From Ovis canadensis (lineage: Eukaryota > Chordata > Mammalia > Artiodactyla > Bovidae): a stretch of 64,000 nucleotides of DNA. Under the pieces are notes generated by a model. The model did no database searches and was not told where the DNA came from. It saw only the letters and a list, made by a program, of their open reading frames with translations. Position 1 is the stretch's first letter. Each line of letters starts with the position of its first letter. The translations under genes and the position numbers were made by a program. Positions 1-9,132 of this stretch are shown piece after piece. The stretch covers positions 224,836,001 to 224,900,000 of the forward strand of contig NC_091247.1 in the NCBI RefSeq assembly GCF_042477335.2, written 5' to 3'.

Positions 1-235
1 CAGGTAAAACCACTGTAATGTTCATGTACAAGTTTTGTGCGAACATAGGTTTTCCTTTCACTCAGGTAAGCACCGTGCAGGGGGTGCTGGGGTCCTGTGC
101 TAATGTGTACTTAGTTTCCTAGCAAACTGTGAAACTTTCCAAAGTGCTGGTATCCACTTTGCATTCTCTTCAGCAAAGAACGAGAGGATCTGTTTGTTTC
201 CTAACATTTCCAGCATTTCCTTTTTGAAAGTCATT
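1..235 (+). repeat. L1 LINE fragment (old)
   Basis: The stretch reads like a decayed L1 3' region in sense orientation: a run about a tip-of-sequence 'gtaatgttcatgtacaagtt' followed by a 'cttcagcaaagaacgagagg'-like block typical of L1 3' ends. No open frame is left. The edges are approximate. From here to 533 the DNA is AT-rich and I see nothing else. Confidence 0.5.
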
Positions 236-533
236 CTAGTAGGCTTGGGGCGTCATTTTGTTTAGCTCAATACTGAGGGTTTACATGTTAAAACTATGCA
301 AACCGTATTCCTGAGTTAGGGAGTATACTATCATCAGTCTTTCTGTACAATTTTGCGTTTCTCCTCTTTTTTAAACTTTAGTTTTCTCTGAACCTATAAT
401 TAATACATCTAAACTGTCTATTAAAAACAGTCTCCTTGCTATACACTGAAGATAAGTTAGGTGGTTTATCAATATGATTATTTTGCTGGGGCCGTATTTC
501 TTGGAGCCCTCCACCCTTTTCCCTCCTGGACAG

Positions 534-3322
534 ACGTCCTTGAGGTCGGAGGCTCAGCTGTCCTGGGACCTCCCTTCACCGTCATTCTGGTGAGTACATC
601 ACTCTGTTCACATGTGGAGCCCATGTTATCTTTTATTTTGCGGTCAGCACAACCTGCAGGTGTGCTGAGGGGTAATCCTGAGATACTCCTGAGGGGTAGT
701 CCTAGATATTACCTGTCTGAAAAGGTCTTACTGCGTATTTAAGTCAGTGTGACTATGTACAGAATTTTAGACTAGAAATAATTTTCTCCCAGATTTTGAA
801 GATTCTCATTTTCTTCTTGCTTCAAAGGTTGGTGTTGAAAAGTCTGATGAAACTTAATAGACTTCTTTTTTCATATCTGGTAGTTTTTAGGTTCTTCTTT
901 TCATCCTAGGTATTTCAATATTTACTGATGACATCATCTGGGGTGGGTCTCCTTCATCCATTTTCCTGGAGACTTGGTGATTCCTTCTCTCTGCAAACTC
1001 AGGTCCTGCATCTTTGGGAAAATTCTCAGTAATACATGAATGTAATTTATTTGGGATTTTCCCAGCCACCTCAGTTTGTTGATTCTGTTCCTTCTTTCAG
1101 AAAGATCTATGATTTAGCCATTGCAGCACCTGATCTCCCTATTCTGGGAGAAACTCTTTTTCAATTTTATCCTCTACATTGTGATTGGATTTTTAAGTCC
1201 CAGGATCATATTTCTGTTTTTGAAGAATTAGAAGTTGGAGGGACTTGCTGGTGGTCCAGTGGTTAAGAATCCACCTTCCGACTCAGGGGATGCCAGTGCG
1301 ATCCCTAGCGGGGAACTAAGATCGCACATGCCATGGGGCAACGAAGGCCATGACCAGGAATTAGAGAAGAGCCTGTGCACTGAGCTGGAGAGAAAAAAAA
1401 AAAAGCCCAAGCGCCGAAATGAAGAGTCCATGCACCACAACAGGCCCAATTCAGCCAAAATGAAATTTAAGAAGGAGTGAGAGGTTATTGTTGGAACATT
1501 GTTATTTTAGCACCCGTCCTTGTTCTGTGAATGCAGCGTTTTATGTTTAAAGACATCAATCATTTGTTAGTGTGAAGCTTCCTGAAACCCCTCGCAGTCT
1601 TCGGTGTCTGCAGCATGCGCTGACGTGGACCAATGTGTGACTGAGCCCTTGACACGTCACCTCAGCCTTCTCTCTTTCTCCCTGTCATACAGCCCATCGG
1701 GGAGACCTTAAGGCCAGTGTGGGGGCTGATGGATAAGTGCTACCCCGTACCACTCAGGTGGGTCAGGGCTGGGGACTCCTCCTCCCCTGGAGTGGGGTGG
1801 CTGTCCTGGGCCTCCTTGGTGGGCACACACACAGAGGATGGGCAGGCAGCGAAGGACCCCAGGCACTCTCAGCTGTATGTGATGGCCCGTTTCCCTCTGT
1901 AGAGACGCGGAGTCAGGAGTGGGAAGAAGCATGACTCTGAGGGAAGTGAGGCCTGGCCAGGAAGGGCTGAGGGCTGTCAGTGCTCCCTGAGACAGGAACT
2001 CGTCCAGCGCATGGTCAGGGCCCCAGGGATAGAAGGGGTCTCCTTTAGGACACTAACAACCCGACCACACCTCGAGCTGAGAAGGGAGGGGTTTCCCTGG
2101 AAAAACAAAGAGCTACACACTCCAAGTGTGCACAGCAGGCGGGGGTGTGCACTCCAAGTGTCCACAGCAGGCGGGGGTGCGCCCACCAAGTGTGCACAGT
2201 AGGCGGGGTTGCGCACTCCAAATGTGCACAGCAGGAGGGGAGGCGTAGGGCAACAGAGGGCCTTTCTGCCCATATAGCGCCCTCTTGCCCCTCCTTGCAG
2301 GCCATGACCCCCAAGGCATTGAGAGGACCAAAAGATGCTGCCCCCAAGGAGGAGACTGCTGTCTTGTCTAGGGAGGAGCGGCAGGTGGGGGCCCTGAGGG
2401 GAGGAACCAGCCAGCCTCATTCATGGTGCGAAGGGGGTGACTGAGAAGAAAGAGGAGGTGGCAGGGACCCTAGGATGGCAGGTAAGGAACCCTGGTCCTC
2501 AGTTGGAACACTGGCCCTGTGTGGTCCTCCTGGGAAGCCCCTGGGCTCTGCAGGGTGGAAGGAGAGGCCAGGCTCATGCCGCCGTGGCAACGGTTGGGGG
2601 AGGCCAGGGCACCCCAAGACCACTGAGTCAAACTTCCAATTCAGTAGAGCAACAGCTCTGTGTGGAGCTGAGAGGTGCAGACATGGTCTGCGAAACAACA
2701 AGTGGATCTGAACCCTGGCCTTACCCGACTGTTTGGGAAGTGAGACCTGTTTCCCCGGCCACACAATATAGAACCTGCCTCATCCCACCCTCTGCCCCTT
2801 CTCCCTTCCTAGGAGAATAAGAAGGCCCAAAAGGAGACAGCCGTGTACGTTTCAGGTCAGACAGCAGACCCTACCCTGTGAGCAGGACTGCCCTGCTCCC
2901 TCACCCCAGGGACCCTGCAGAGGTCACAGATAGCTGAGTTCCTCCCTGACCCTCCTGGCCCAGGGAAGGGGCAGGGGTGAAGCCCAGGTAGTCTGATGCC
3001 CAGTCTTTCCTGACTGAGCCCCCTGTGTCCTTCTTCCTTCTTGGTTTGGCAGGACTTGAGGCCACTCCCCTTGGGCTGGTGGAAGGTACTGCCCTTTAAG
3101 CAATGCTGATGTGTTCTCCTGGCAACAGAGGGTACCCTAGCCCTGGGCAAGGTTCCTTCCGGCAAGGTACCCACAGGGCGTGTCTGATTGTGCTTTTTAG
3201 AGGCTTCCGAGGAGGACATCGTGGAGGAAAGGCCCGGGGGCTGGGTCCCCCAGCTCCTGAGGAAGCTCTGGCTGGGATGGTTCCCCGCCTCTGACATCCC
3301 CAAGACTCGGAGCCACGAGTGA
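534..3322 (+). CDS. Unrecognised small multi-exon gene (3' part or whole)
   Basis: I do not recognise this protein. Candidate coding exons, each with AG acceptor and GT donor, are 534-589, 1693-1757, 1903-1945, 2301-2384, (optional 2434-2481), 2813-2855, 3053-3085 and 3201-3322. Their splice phases fit at every junction, giving about 147 residues, or 163 with the optional exon, and ending in TGA at 3320-3322. The last exon is followed by AATAAA. The protein starts with a small hydrophobic segment (EVGGSAVLGPPFTVIL), has a charged Lys/Glu-rich middle (KDAAPKEE, ENKKAQKE), an acidic stretch (EASEEDIVEE), and a Trp/Leu-rich tail (WVPQLLRKLWLGWF) that could form an amphipathic helix. The first exon opens in mid-codon, so the start lies upstream or outside the window. 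Alternatively the frame is open back to an ATG at 461, which could be a first exon. It converges on the CYP2D gene. The optional exon has a poor pyrimidine tract. A pseudogene would rarely keep seven phase-matched junctions, but expression is unproven. Confidence 0.6.
590..1235. other. AT-rich intron stretch of the unnamed gene
   Basis: This lies between the first two candidate exons of the unnamed gene. I see no coding exon, RNA gene or clear repeat in it before the SINE at 1239. Confidence 0.35.
1239..1404 (+). mobile_element. tRNA-derived SINE (CHR type), sense
   Basis: It begins with the typical 'ggacttgctggtggtccagt' head (the family consensus is 'ggacttccctggtggtccag'), carries the 'gttaagaatcc' and 'gatcgcacatgcc' blocks of artiodactyl tRNA-derived SINEs, and ends in an A-run at 1393-1404. 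It sits in the first intron of the unnamed gene. Confidence 0.75.
2119..2245. repeat. Minisatellite, 4 copies of a 32-bp unit
   Basis: Four head-to-tail copies start at 2119, 2151, 2183 and 2215. Each contains 'ccaagtgtgcacagcaggcg' with a few substitutions, and the fourth is one base short and more diverged. It lies in the intron just before the exon at 2301 of the unnamed gene. Confidence 0.85.
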
Positions 3323-3332
3323 CCCTGTGTCC

Positions 3333-3338
3333 AATAAA
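3333..3338 (+). terminator. Polyadenylation signal AATAAA of the unnamed gene
   Basis: A canonical AATAAA lies 11 bases after the TGA at 3320-3322. Such a short 3' UTR is unusual but possible. GT-rich sequence follows within about 10-20 bases ('cagttgttgcttctg'). Confidence 0.55.
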
Positions 3339-3859
3339 TCCACAGTTGTTGCTTCTGCAGGCCCGGTTTCCTCCTTTCAGGGTCCTCAAGTTTCTGCAAA
3401 CTCAGTGTGGCTTCGTCCATGGCCCCTGTGCCAACAAGCTGCAGCAACACCACCTCCTGCCACTTAGCCCTCGACGTGGCTCTGCTGGAGACTCAAGGGG
3501 GCCCTGGCTGGTGTTCTGAGTCTGTGCCAAGGGACAGACAAGGCTCCCTGAATGTCGAGAGCTGACTGTCATGAAGGCACAGCTGGCGTGATCAGGGGCT
3601 GGTGCTTCTGGCCTGCCTGACTGGTGTCTCCCAGCTCTTAACCTCAATGTGCCAAGGAGTCTGCCCAAGACTCTGGTGAGTAGACAGTCATTAGAGCCCT
3701 TGGCTGGTGTCTGTGTGAGCTCAGTCCAGACCAGACTGGGGGCTGGAGCTGGAGAATGGGGGTCCCTGCCCTTGGCCGGGGCTCCAGGCTGAGAAGGTCA
3801 CAGCCTCAGAGTCGGCCGAGGAACACAGGGCCCGGCAGCCATCAGAGGCAAACCTCCTA

Positions 3860-3950
3860 CTGGCTGAAGGGGAAACGGAAGCCCAAGGTCACATGGTGTC
3901 GTAGCACAGCAAGGACGAGAGCCAGGGTGTCCTCCTCTGAGCTCTGAGGG
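3860..3950 (+). repeat. MIR-like SINE fragment
   Basis: The order 'ctgaaggggaaacggaagcc', 'caaggtcacatgg', 'cacagc' and 'gagccaggg' follows the MIR core and tail. It is strongly diverged and the edges are approximate. Confidence 0.45.
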
Positions 3951-4198
3951 CTTCCTTCTGCTCTGCCATCCCACTGTCCCAGGATCCGAGGTTGACCCTG
4001 CCCCACGGCATGGCCACGGTCCACACGGGCTCGTTTACGGCCCCTGCCTAGGATCCTGAGAGCCCGGGCTCACCTGGCCCCTCAGAGGATGGAGCCCCGG
4101 GTTGGAGCCGAGCTCTAGCGCGGCCTTGAGTGGCAACTCCTACTGGGCAGGGGCTGGGGGATGAGTGTCCTTAAGGGGCAGGGAAAGGGGGCCCATCC

Positions 4199-4205
4199 TA
4201 TAAAG
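4199..4205 (+). promoter_or_regulatory. Isolated TATAAAG box
   Basis: TATAAAG lies in a GC-rich, purine-rich context between the two convergent genes. I see no exon downstream of it before the CYP2D14 3' end, so it may be chance. Confidence 0.2.
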
Positions 4206-4795
4206 AGGCCCAGGGAGGTCACTCTCTCCTGGGAAGAGCTCTGGCCTCAAGAGCACTGAGCGCTGGGGGCTCACCCAGCATATCGCTTCCCAGGCGCCCA
4301 TCCCACCACCTTCTGGGCCAGCTGACTTGAGGTGCTGGCTGACCTGCGACCTGTGGAGCCAGGTGGCTGTGGCTAGGCCTGAAATGTGGGTGTCTGAGCT
4401 GATGGGCCCCCTTATCCCATGGGGGCCTGAAATCTCTCCTCAGCCCATGTGAGCCCCTCCAGCAGAAGCCAGGACCTGATTATATAGGCTTCGTCACTAC
4501 GCCCAGTAACCAAGGTTGGGTCTCCCAGAGTGTCTGGGTGTAAACCTCAGTACACCCATCTCACAGTACACCCAGCTCAACCTTCTAGCCTCAGTATACC
4601 CATCTCACAGTACACCCCAGGACACTCTGAGCCTCGGTACACTCATGTGTTAAATGGGGTCAAATGCCAGGTAAGGATGAATCAGGCCGGGAGGTGGGGC
4701 TGGTTTTGGGGAGACTGCTGAGGCCACGTGACTGCAAGGGACTGGTCAGGGGCCCCAGGTGGGATTCAAGTCAGGATGGAGCCACCAGACAGTGG

Positions 4796-4801
4796 TTTAT
4801 T
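4796..4801 (-). terminator. Polyadenylation signal of the CYP2D gene
   Basis: The minus strand reads CAATAAACCACTG about 50 bases after the TAG stop. This gives a very short 3' UTR, as in other mammalian CYP2D genes. It matches my recollection of the human CYP2D6 tail. Confidence 0.85.
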
Positions 4802-4850
4802 GAGCATCAGGGCTATGGCTGTGGAGCGGGTTGGGGCAGGGTGCCTGCCT

Positions 4851-5029
4851 CTAGCGGGGCACCGCACAGAGCTGGTAGGGGGCTGGGGTCACCAGGAAGG
4901 CAAAGACACCGTGGTCGCTGGGGCGGGGCTGCCCGGCAGGCACGGAGAAGCTGAAGTGCTGCAGGAGGCTGGTGAAGAAGAGGAAGAGCTCCATGCGGGC
5001 CAGGGGCTCCCCGAGGCATGCGCGGCGGC
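4851..5029 (-). CDS. CYP2D14: CYP2D14 exon 9 (last coding exon)
   Basis: 179 bp. It supplies RRACLG, with the cysteine that ligates haem iron, then the L helix ([12 protein letters not shown]) and the C-terminal sheet, ending [10 protein letters not shown] and TAG at 4851-4853. Confidence 0.94.
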
Positions 5030-8000
5030 CTGTGGGTGGGCACAGGGGCTCTGTGAGCCTGGGTCTCCCCCTCCAAGAACCCTCAGAATGGGGAAGCAAA
5101 CCAGGCACCCCTCACCCCAAAGGTACCTGCGGAGAAGGGTATGAAGGCCTCCTGCTTGACGAAGCGGCCCTGGGCATCCAGGAAGTGCTCCGGGTGGAAG
5201 CGGAAGGGCTTCTCCCAGACGGTCTCATCCTTCAGCACTGACGACAGGTTGGTGATGAGTGTCGTCCCCTGGTGGCAAATGTCTGGCATGGGTGGGTCTC
5301 GATTGGTGAGGGGGTGCCCAGACCCCTGCCACCAAACACACATGGCACACACATTGCGTGGCACACACCCAGACTCTTCAAGTAACCCTCAGCCCAAGAC
5401 GCTTCTCAGCACCGTCCCTCTGCCCGTGGCAGGTGCCCTTACTTCCCCTCAGAGCCTGGGCTCCAGAGCTGAGACACGTTCTAGTTTGTCTTGCCTCCCG
5501 ACCGGGGGCTCTGAGTGGACAGAGCCAGCCCTGCTCTGCTCTCCTGTCCACGCCCACCCAGGCTGGGACATTAAGTACCTTGGCCATGAGGATGGGGTGG
5601 CTTGGATTCCAGTCCTGGCCGACCTGGCAACACTCACTGCAGCTACCAGGTGGCAGGTGGTGGGGAGGCGGGGTTGGGAGAGCCGCAGGCCTACCTTTGG
5701 CATGTGGAAGCCCTGCACCTCGATGTCACGGGATGTCATGTGGGGCACTCCCAGGGGAGTGATGTCTGCAAAGCGTTGGACCTCATGGACCACGGCCACG
5801 GTGAAGGGCATGAGGGCCTGATCCCCCATCTCTGGTCGCCTCACCTTCCCTATCACCTCATCGACTTCCTGCTGGACCCGTCCTGGAAAACAAGTGTCCT
5901 CGTGGTGGTCAGAACCAAGGGCTGGCCTCCTGCCTCCTCCTGACGCCCGGGTAGCACTGTGTCCACTCGGAGGAGGCGCTGTGACATCGGAGCTGGGGCT
6001 CAGGCCCTGCACAGAGCTGGTGCTGGTGGCCAAATCAACCGAGCTCAGAGGCCTCGGGCTGTCCTCGTCTTCCCAGGACCAACCCCAGGCTGGACTCACG
6101 CTGCACGTCTGGGTGCAGGATCATGAGGAGGAGGGCCCAGGCCAGTGTGGTCGAGGTGGTGACCATCCCAGCGGAGAACAGGTCAGTCACCACCAGGCGC
6201 AGGTTCTCATCACTGAAGCTGCTCTCGGGGTTCCCCTTGGCCTGGGTCACACCGGGAAGGTAAGCTCAGGGTCAGAGGTGAAGTCCCCACATGGCCTCCC
6301 ACCCTGCTCCGGTCAGCCCAGGTGTCTGATCCCTGGGTGATACAGAGCCCCGAGTTTGCCTCCTGGGTCCTCCACACACATCCCTGTTCCGATCACCTTA
6401 CCCCTTTCACCTCATCCAGGAAAGCGTCGGTCAGGTGTCGGGGTGGCTGGGTCGGGTCCCGGGTCATCTTCTGCTCGGTGATCAACTCATCAATCAGGGC
6501 CATGAAGGCCTTCAGCCCCGGGAAGACCTTGGCAGCCAGCCCTGGGATGCGCAGGATCACGGGCACAGCTTCCACCACCTGTGCGGGTCACAGCCGTGGG
6601 GCCCTGGGACCTCCTGGTGCTCAGGCTCTCACCAGTCAAGTCCTAGCTTCCTCCAGTGCCTCCACCATCGACCTTGTTCCTCCCTAAGTTCAGACCCTGC
6701 CCCTCTCTCCTGGCCCTGAGCCCAAAAGATAAACCTAAAATGTACATATCGTGGGTAGCAGTCCCTTCCAGTGAAAGCGTACTGCCACCCCTAAGCGCGC
6801 TGAGCCCGCCAGGCCTCACCCACCTGGGCTGTCTGCCATCTCCCACTTCCAGACCTTTTCCTTGCAGGTGCCTATCCCGGAAAACCCTTTCTTGCGCTGG
6901 ACCTCTACACAAGTCCTCCTCCGGGGGGAGGGACTTGCTGGAGGACCGAGGCCGCCTCTACAGAGCTCCTTTCCCGCACCTGGCGCACTAAGCCAGACTC
7001 TTCTTTCAACAGGTCCTCCAACTTGTCCAACAACTTGAAGATGCGAGGATCGTTGTACTCGAATCGACACCCGAAGGTCAGGGAGGCGATCACGTTGCTC
7101 ACTGCTTTATTCAGGAGGTCCTTGGGGCTAAAGGGGCGTCCTGGAAGGGGACAGTGCAAGGTAGGGCACGCCTCCATCTCTTCTTTCCCAGACCTCTCCA
7201 AACCTCCCAGACCTCCGTGTCCCTCAGCCCCAGCACTCACCGGCCTGGTCTGCGAAGGCGGCACAGAGGCACGAGGCCTCCTCAGTCACCCACTGCTCCA
7301 GTGACTTCTTCCCCAGGCCGAAGTTGCGCAGGGTGGACAGGGAGAAACGCCGCTGCTCTCTCCAGGCCTTCCCATATCGCGCCAGGATCACTCCTGGGGG
7401 CGGGGCGGGCATGTGGGCGTGGCTCGGGCCTGGCCCCGCCCCTCCCAGAGATCTGCTCACAACCCCGCCCCCGTGGGGAAAGTTTCGGGGTTGCCTGCCC
7501 ACACTGGCCTGGCCCTCCCCTTCCAAATCCCGCCCACTTTGACAACCCGTTCCATCGGGGACAGGTCCCATTCTCTGCCGGGTGCATTGCTCCCCGAGTC
7601 ACCCCTGCTTGGCGCCCGTCTTGGCTCCACTTTCTATTTTGCCCAAGGAGACCTGGTTCCACCTGGGGAAGGTCCTGGCCTGCCCCTGCACTACCAACCC
7701 CGACACTGACCTCTTTCCTGCCCACACCGACGTCTCCTTCGCGTTGGCAGTGACCCTGGGCCGCCCTCTCTTAGTAAATCCCCCGCCCTCAGCCTCATCC
7801 AATTTCTCCTTCCCCAATGCTTGGCAGAGTCTCCTTTCGTCACCAGCGACCCCTCAATTCGTTGGCTCTTTCCTGCACGGATGTCCGCGACCCTGCCTCC
7901 ACCTGCAGGGACGTGGCCTGCCCTCTCCACTTGCCTTCCGCGCGCGGCCCGTAACCCACGTGCTCGTAGACAGCCGGAGATGGACGGTCGGAAGTGTCCT

Positions 8001-8995
8001 GGTTGCGGTACACCAGCGCTTCGCGCACAGCGGCCAGCCCGTTGAGCACGACTACCGGCGTCCAGCCCTGCTGCAGGCTGAACACGTTCCCAAAGCGGCG
8101 CCGCAGCTGCAGGCCAAAGGTCGAGGGTGTTTGGCAAGCCCAGGCCCCGCCAGGCTGTGGGCCCAGCCTCCTGGCGTTAGCCTCTGGTACCTCTGGGCCC
8201 CTCTCCAGCAGCGAGCAACCGCAAGGACTTAATCTAGTCTTGTGAGCCCCGGGGAGTTACATCCACTAGTTTTGGGGCTCTCAAGCTGGATGAGACCATC
8301 CTACTCACAGACCCAGCTAGGACTGTGCAAGCGTCACAAAATGGCCAGCAGGCCAAGTTAGCATCCTATTTTACAGGTGAAGAAACCCAGGTTCACAGAA
8401 GGGAGCAGGGAGGCCCAAGGTCTCATGGACACAAAAGATTTGAACCAGATCACTGTGCCTCTCAACCTTAACTCGCCTGATTTAAAGAGGGCTCATAACC
8501 AGACATCTCCCCCATTCTCAAGACCTTTCCTCCCAACGTGACCCTCAGGGATCAGGTTCACATAATTGAAGAGCTGGCTGGCTGAATCCGCAGCCTGTCG
8601 CCATCCTGTAAACCCCCCACCCCCTGGCCTTTGTCCTGTCTGACCTCTGTTTGGAAAATCCAAACAGTTCTCGGGGGCCTCTCGAATCCGCCTCCTCTTC
8701 TTGGCCCAGTCCTCTTCCGGCCTGTGGCTTCACCCAGCGCCCACTGTCCGCTGCTAGGTGGGGCCCTACCACCACCGCTGTGCACTCCCCACCCCTTCAT
8801 CCTCACCTGGTTGAAGCTGGGACACGGGTCCTCGAAGTCCACCTGCAGCAGGTTGCCCAGCACCGGCAGTGGCGTGGGGCCTGGTGGGTAGCGTGGGGCC
8901 CAGCGTGAGCGCCGGTGCATCAGGTCCAGCAAGAGCAAGAAGATGAGCACAGCCACGGCCAGGGGCCCCAGCATGTCCCCAGACAGCAGCCCCAT
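4851..8995 (-). CDS. CYP2D14: Cytochrome P450 2D (CYP2D14 ortholog), complete nine-exon gene
   Basis: This encodes a microsomal haem-thiolate monooxygenase that takes electrons from cytochrome P450 reductase and oxidises lipophilic, often basic, drugs and xenobiotics, mainly in liver. Coding exons on the minus strand are 8807-8995, 7935-8106, 7241-7393, 6980-7140, 6402-6578, 6100-6241, 5695-5882, 5127-5268 and 4851-5029. They sum to 1503 bases, i.e. 500 residues plus TAG, the usual family length. Exons 2-8 have the sizes I recall for human CYP2D6 (172, 153, 161, 177, 142, 188, 142). Visible landmarks are an N-terminal anchor ([14 protein letters not shown]), the hinge PPGPTPLP, the I-helix [12 protein letters not shown], the K-helix ExxR (EVQR) and the haem loop FSAGRRACLG. 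The ATG has a good context (GCAGCCATGG). Intron 2 uses a GC donor. The N-terminus MGLLSGD...LGPLAV fits the ruminant CYP2D14 type. No stop or frameshift is seen, so I judge it functional. Confidence 0.95.
5127..5268 (-). CDS. CYP2D14: CYP2D14 exon 8
   Basis: 142 bp, [20 protein letters not shown] through the PERF-type FHPEHF segment to FIPFSAG, the first half of the haem-binding loop. The loop is completed in exon 9. Confidence 0.94.
5695..5882 (-). CDS. CYP2D14: CYP2D14 exon 7
   Basis: 188 bp covering the J and K helices. The ExxR motif is EVQR, followed by [16 protein letters not shown]. Donor AAAG|gtaggc. Confidence 0.94.
6100..6241 (-). CDS. CYP2D14: CYP2D14 exon 6
   Basis: 142 bp encoding the I helix. 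The acidic residue matching human Asp301 is kept ([11 protein letters not shown]), as is the oxygen-activating TTSTT segment. Confidence 0.94.
6402..6578 (-). CDS. CYP2D14: CYP2D14 exon 5
   Basis: 177 bp covering the F-G loop and the G and H helices ([32 protein letters not shown]). Donor GGG|gtaagg. Confidence 0.93.
6980..7140 (-). CDS. CYP2D14: CYP2D14 exon 4
   Basis: 161 bp covering the E helix and the start of the F helix ([22 protein letters not shown]). Donor CAG|gtgcgg. Confidence 0.93.
7241..7393 (-). CDS. CYP2D14: CYP2D14 exon 3
   Basis: 153 bp encoding the B-C loop and the C and D helices, including the WREQRR motif that contacts haem propionate in P450s. The residue aligned with human Phe120 is Ile (GVILARYG). 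Confidence 0.93.
7935..8106 (-). CDS. CYP2D14: CYP2D14 exon 2
   Basis: 172 bp from [12 protein letters not shown] to GPRAEG, covering the N-terminal beta sheet and the B helix to B-C loop region. The donor is GGAAG|gcaagt, a GC donor rather than GT. Confidence 0.93.
8350..8470 (+). repeat. MIR fragment in CYP2D14 intron 1
   Basis: 'cctattttacaggtgaagaa' followed by 'cccaggttcacagaaggg' and 'cccaaggtctcatgg' follows the MIR 3' core. Confidence 0.6.
8807..8995 (-). CDS. CYP2D14: CYP2D14 exon 1
   Basis: It encodes the start codon, the signal-anchor helix (about residues 8-26), basic stop-transfer residues (MHRRSRW) and the proline hinge. At 63 codons it is three longer than the human exon as I recall it. 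Donor CCAG|gtgagg. Confidence 0.93.
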
Positions 8996-9119
8996 GGCTG
9001 CCTCCGTGGGCGCTGCGTTCCTCACCACACCGGCACCCAGGACCAGCCCAGCGCGGCACTCTCACTCCACCTCCGGGGCTCCACCAGTCCGGGGCCTCCT
9101 TAAAAAGGGAGCGGAGGAC

Positions 9120-9132
9120 CAGCCTTTGCCCT
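9120..9132 (-). promoter_or_regulatory. HNF4-type DR1 site upstream of CYP2D14
   Basis: The minus strand reads AGGGCAAAGGCTG, a direct repeat of AGG(G/T)CA-like half-sites one base apart, about 125 bases before the ATG. Human CYP2D6 has a closely similar proximal element bound by HNF4A, which drives liver expression. A weak TATA-like TTTTTAAGG lies between it and the ATG, at about 9099-9107. Confidence 0.55.

Larger units (their letters stand above)
3339..4775. other. Spacer between two convergent genes
   Basis: This GC-rich spacer separates the polyA signal of the unnamed plus-strand gene from the polyA signal of the minus-strand CYP2D gene. It holds MIR-like pieces near 3860-3950 and 4620-4665, a short repeated 'cagtacacccatctca' motif at 4540-4620, and a TATAAAG box at 4199-4205. 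I see no convincing exon. Confidence 0.4.

Noticed and set aside
2045-2420. Overlapping minus-strand open frames with repeated Cys/Trp/Leu
   Set aside because: They translate the 32-bp minisatellite in other frames.
5141-5821. 226-residue plus-strand open frame over CYP2D14 exons 7-8
   Set aside because: It is a shadow of the GC-rich CYP2D14 exons, which carry clear P450 motifs on the other strand.
8996-9028. In-frame extension upstream of the CYP2D14 ATG
   Set aside because: The extra start is GTG, not ATG. The ATG at 8995 has a good context and yields the expected 500-residue protein with the anchor at its N-terminus.
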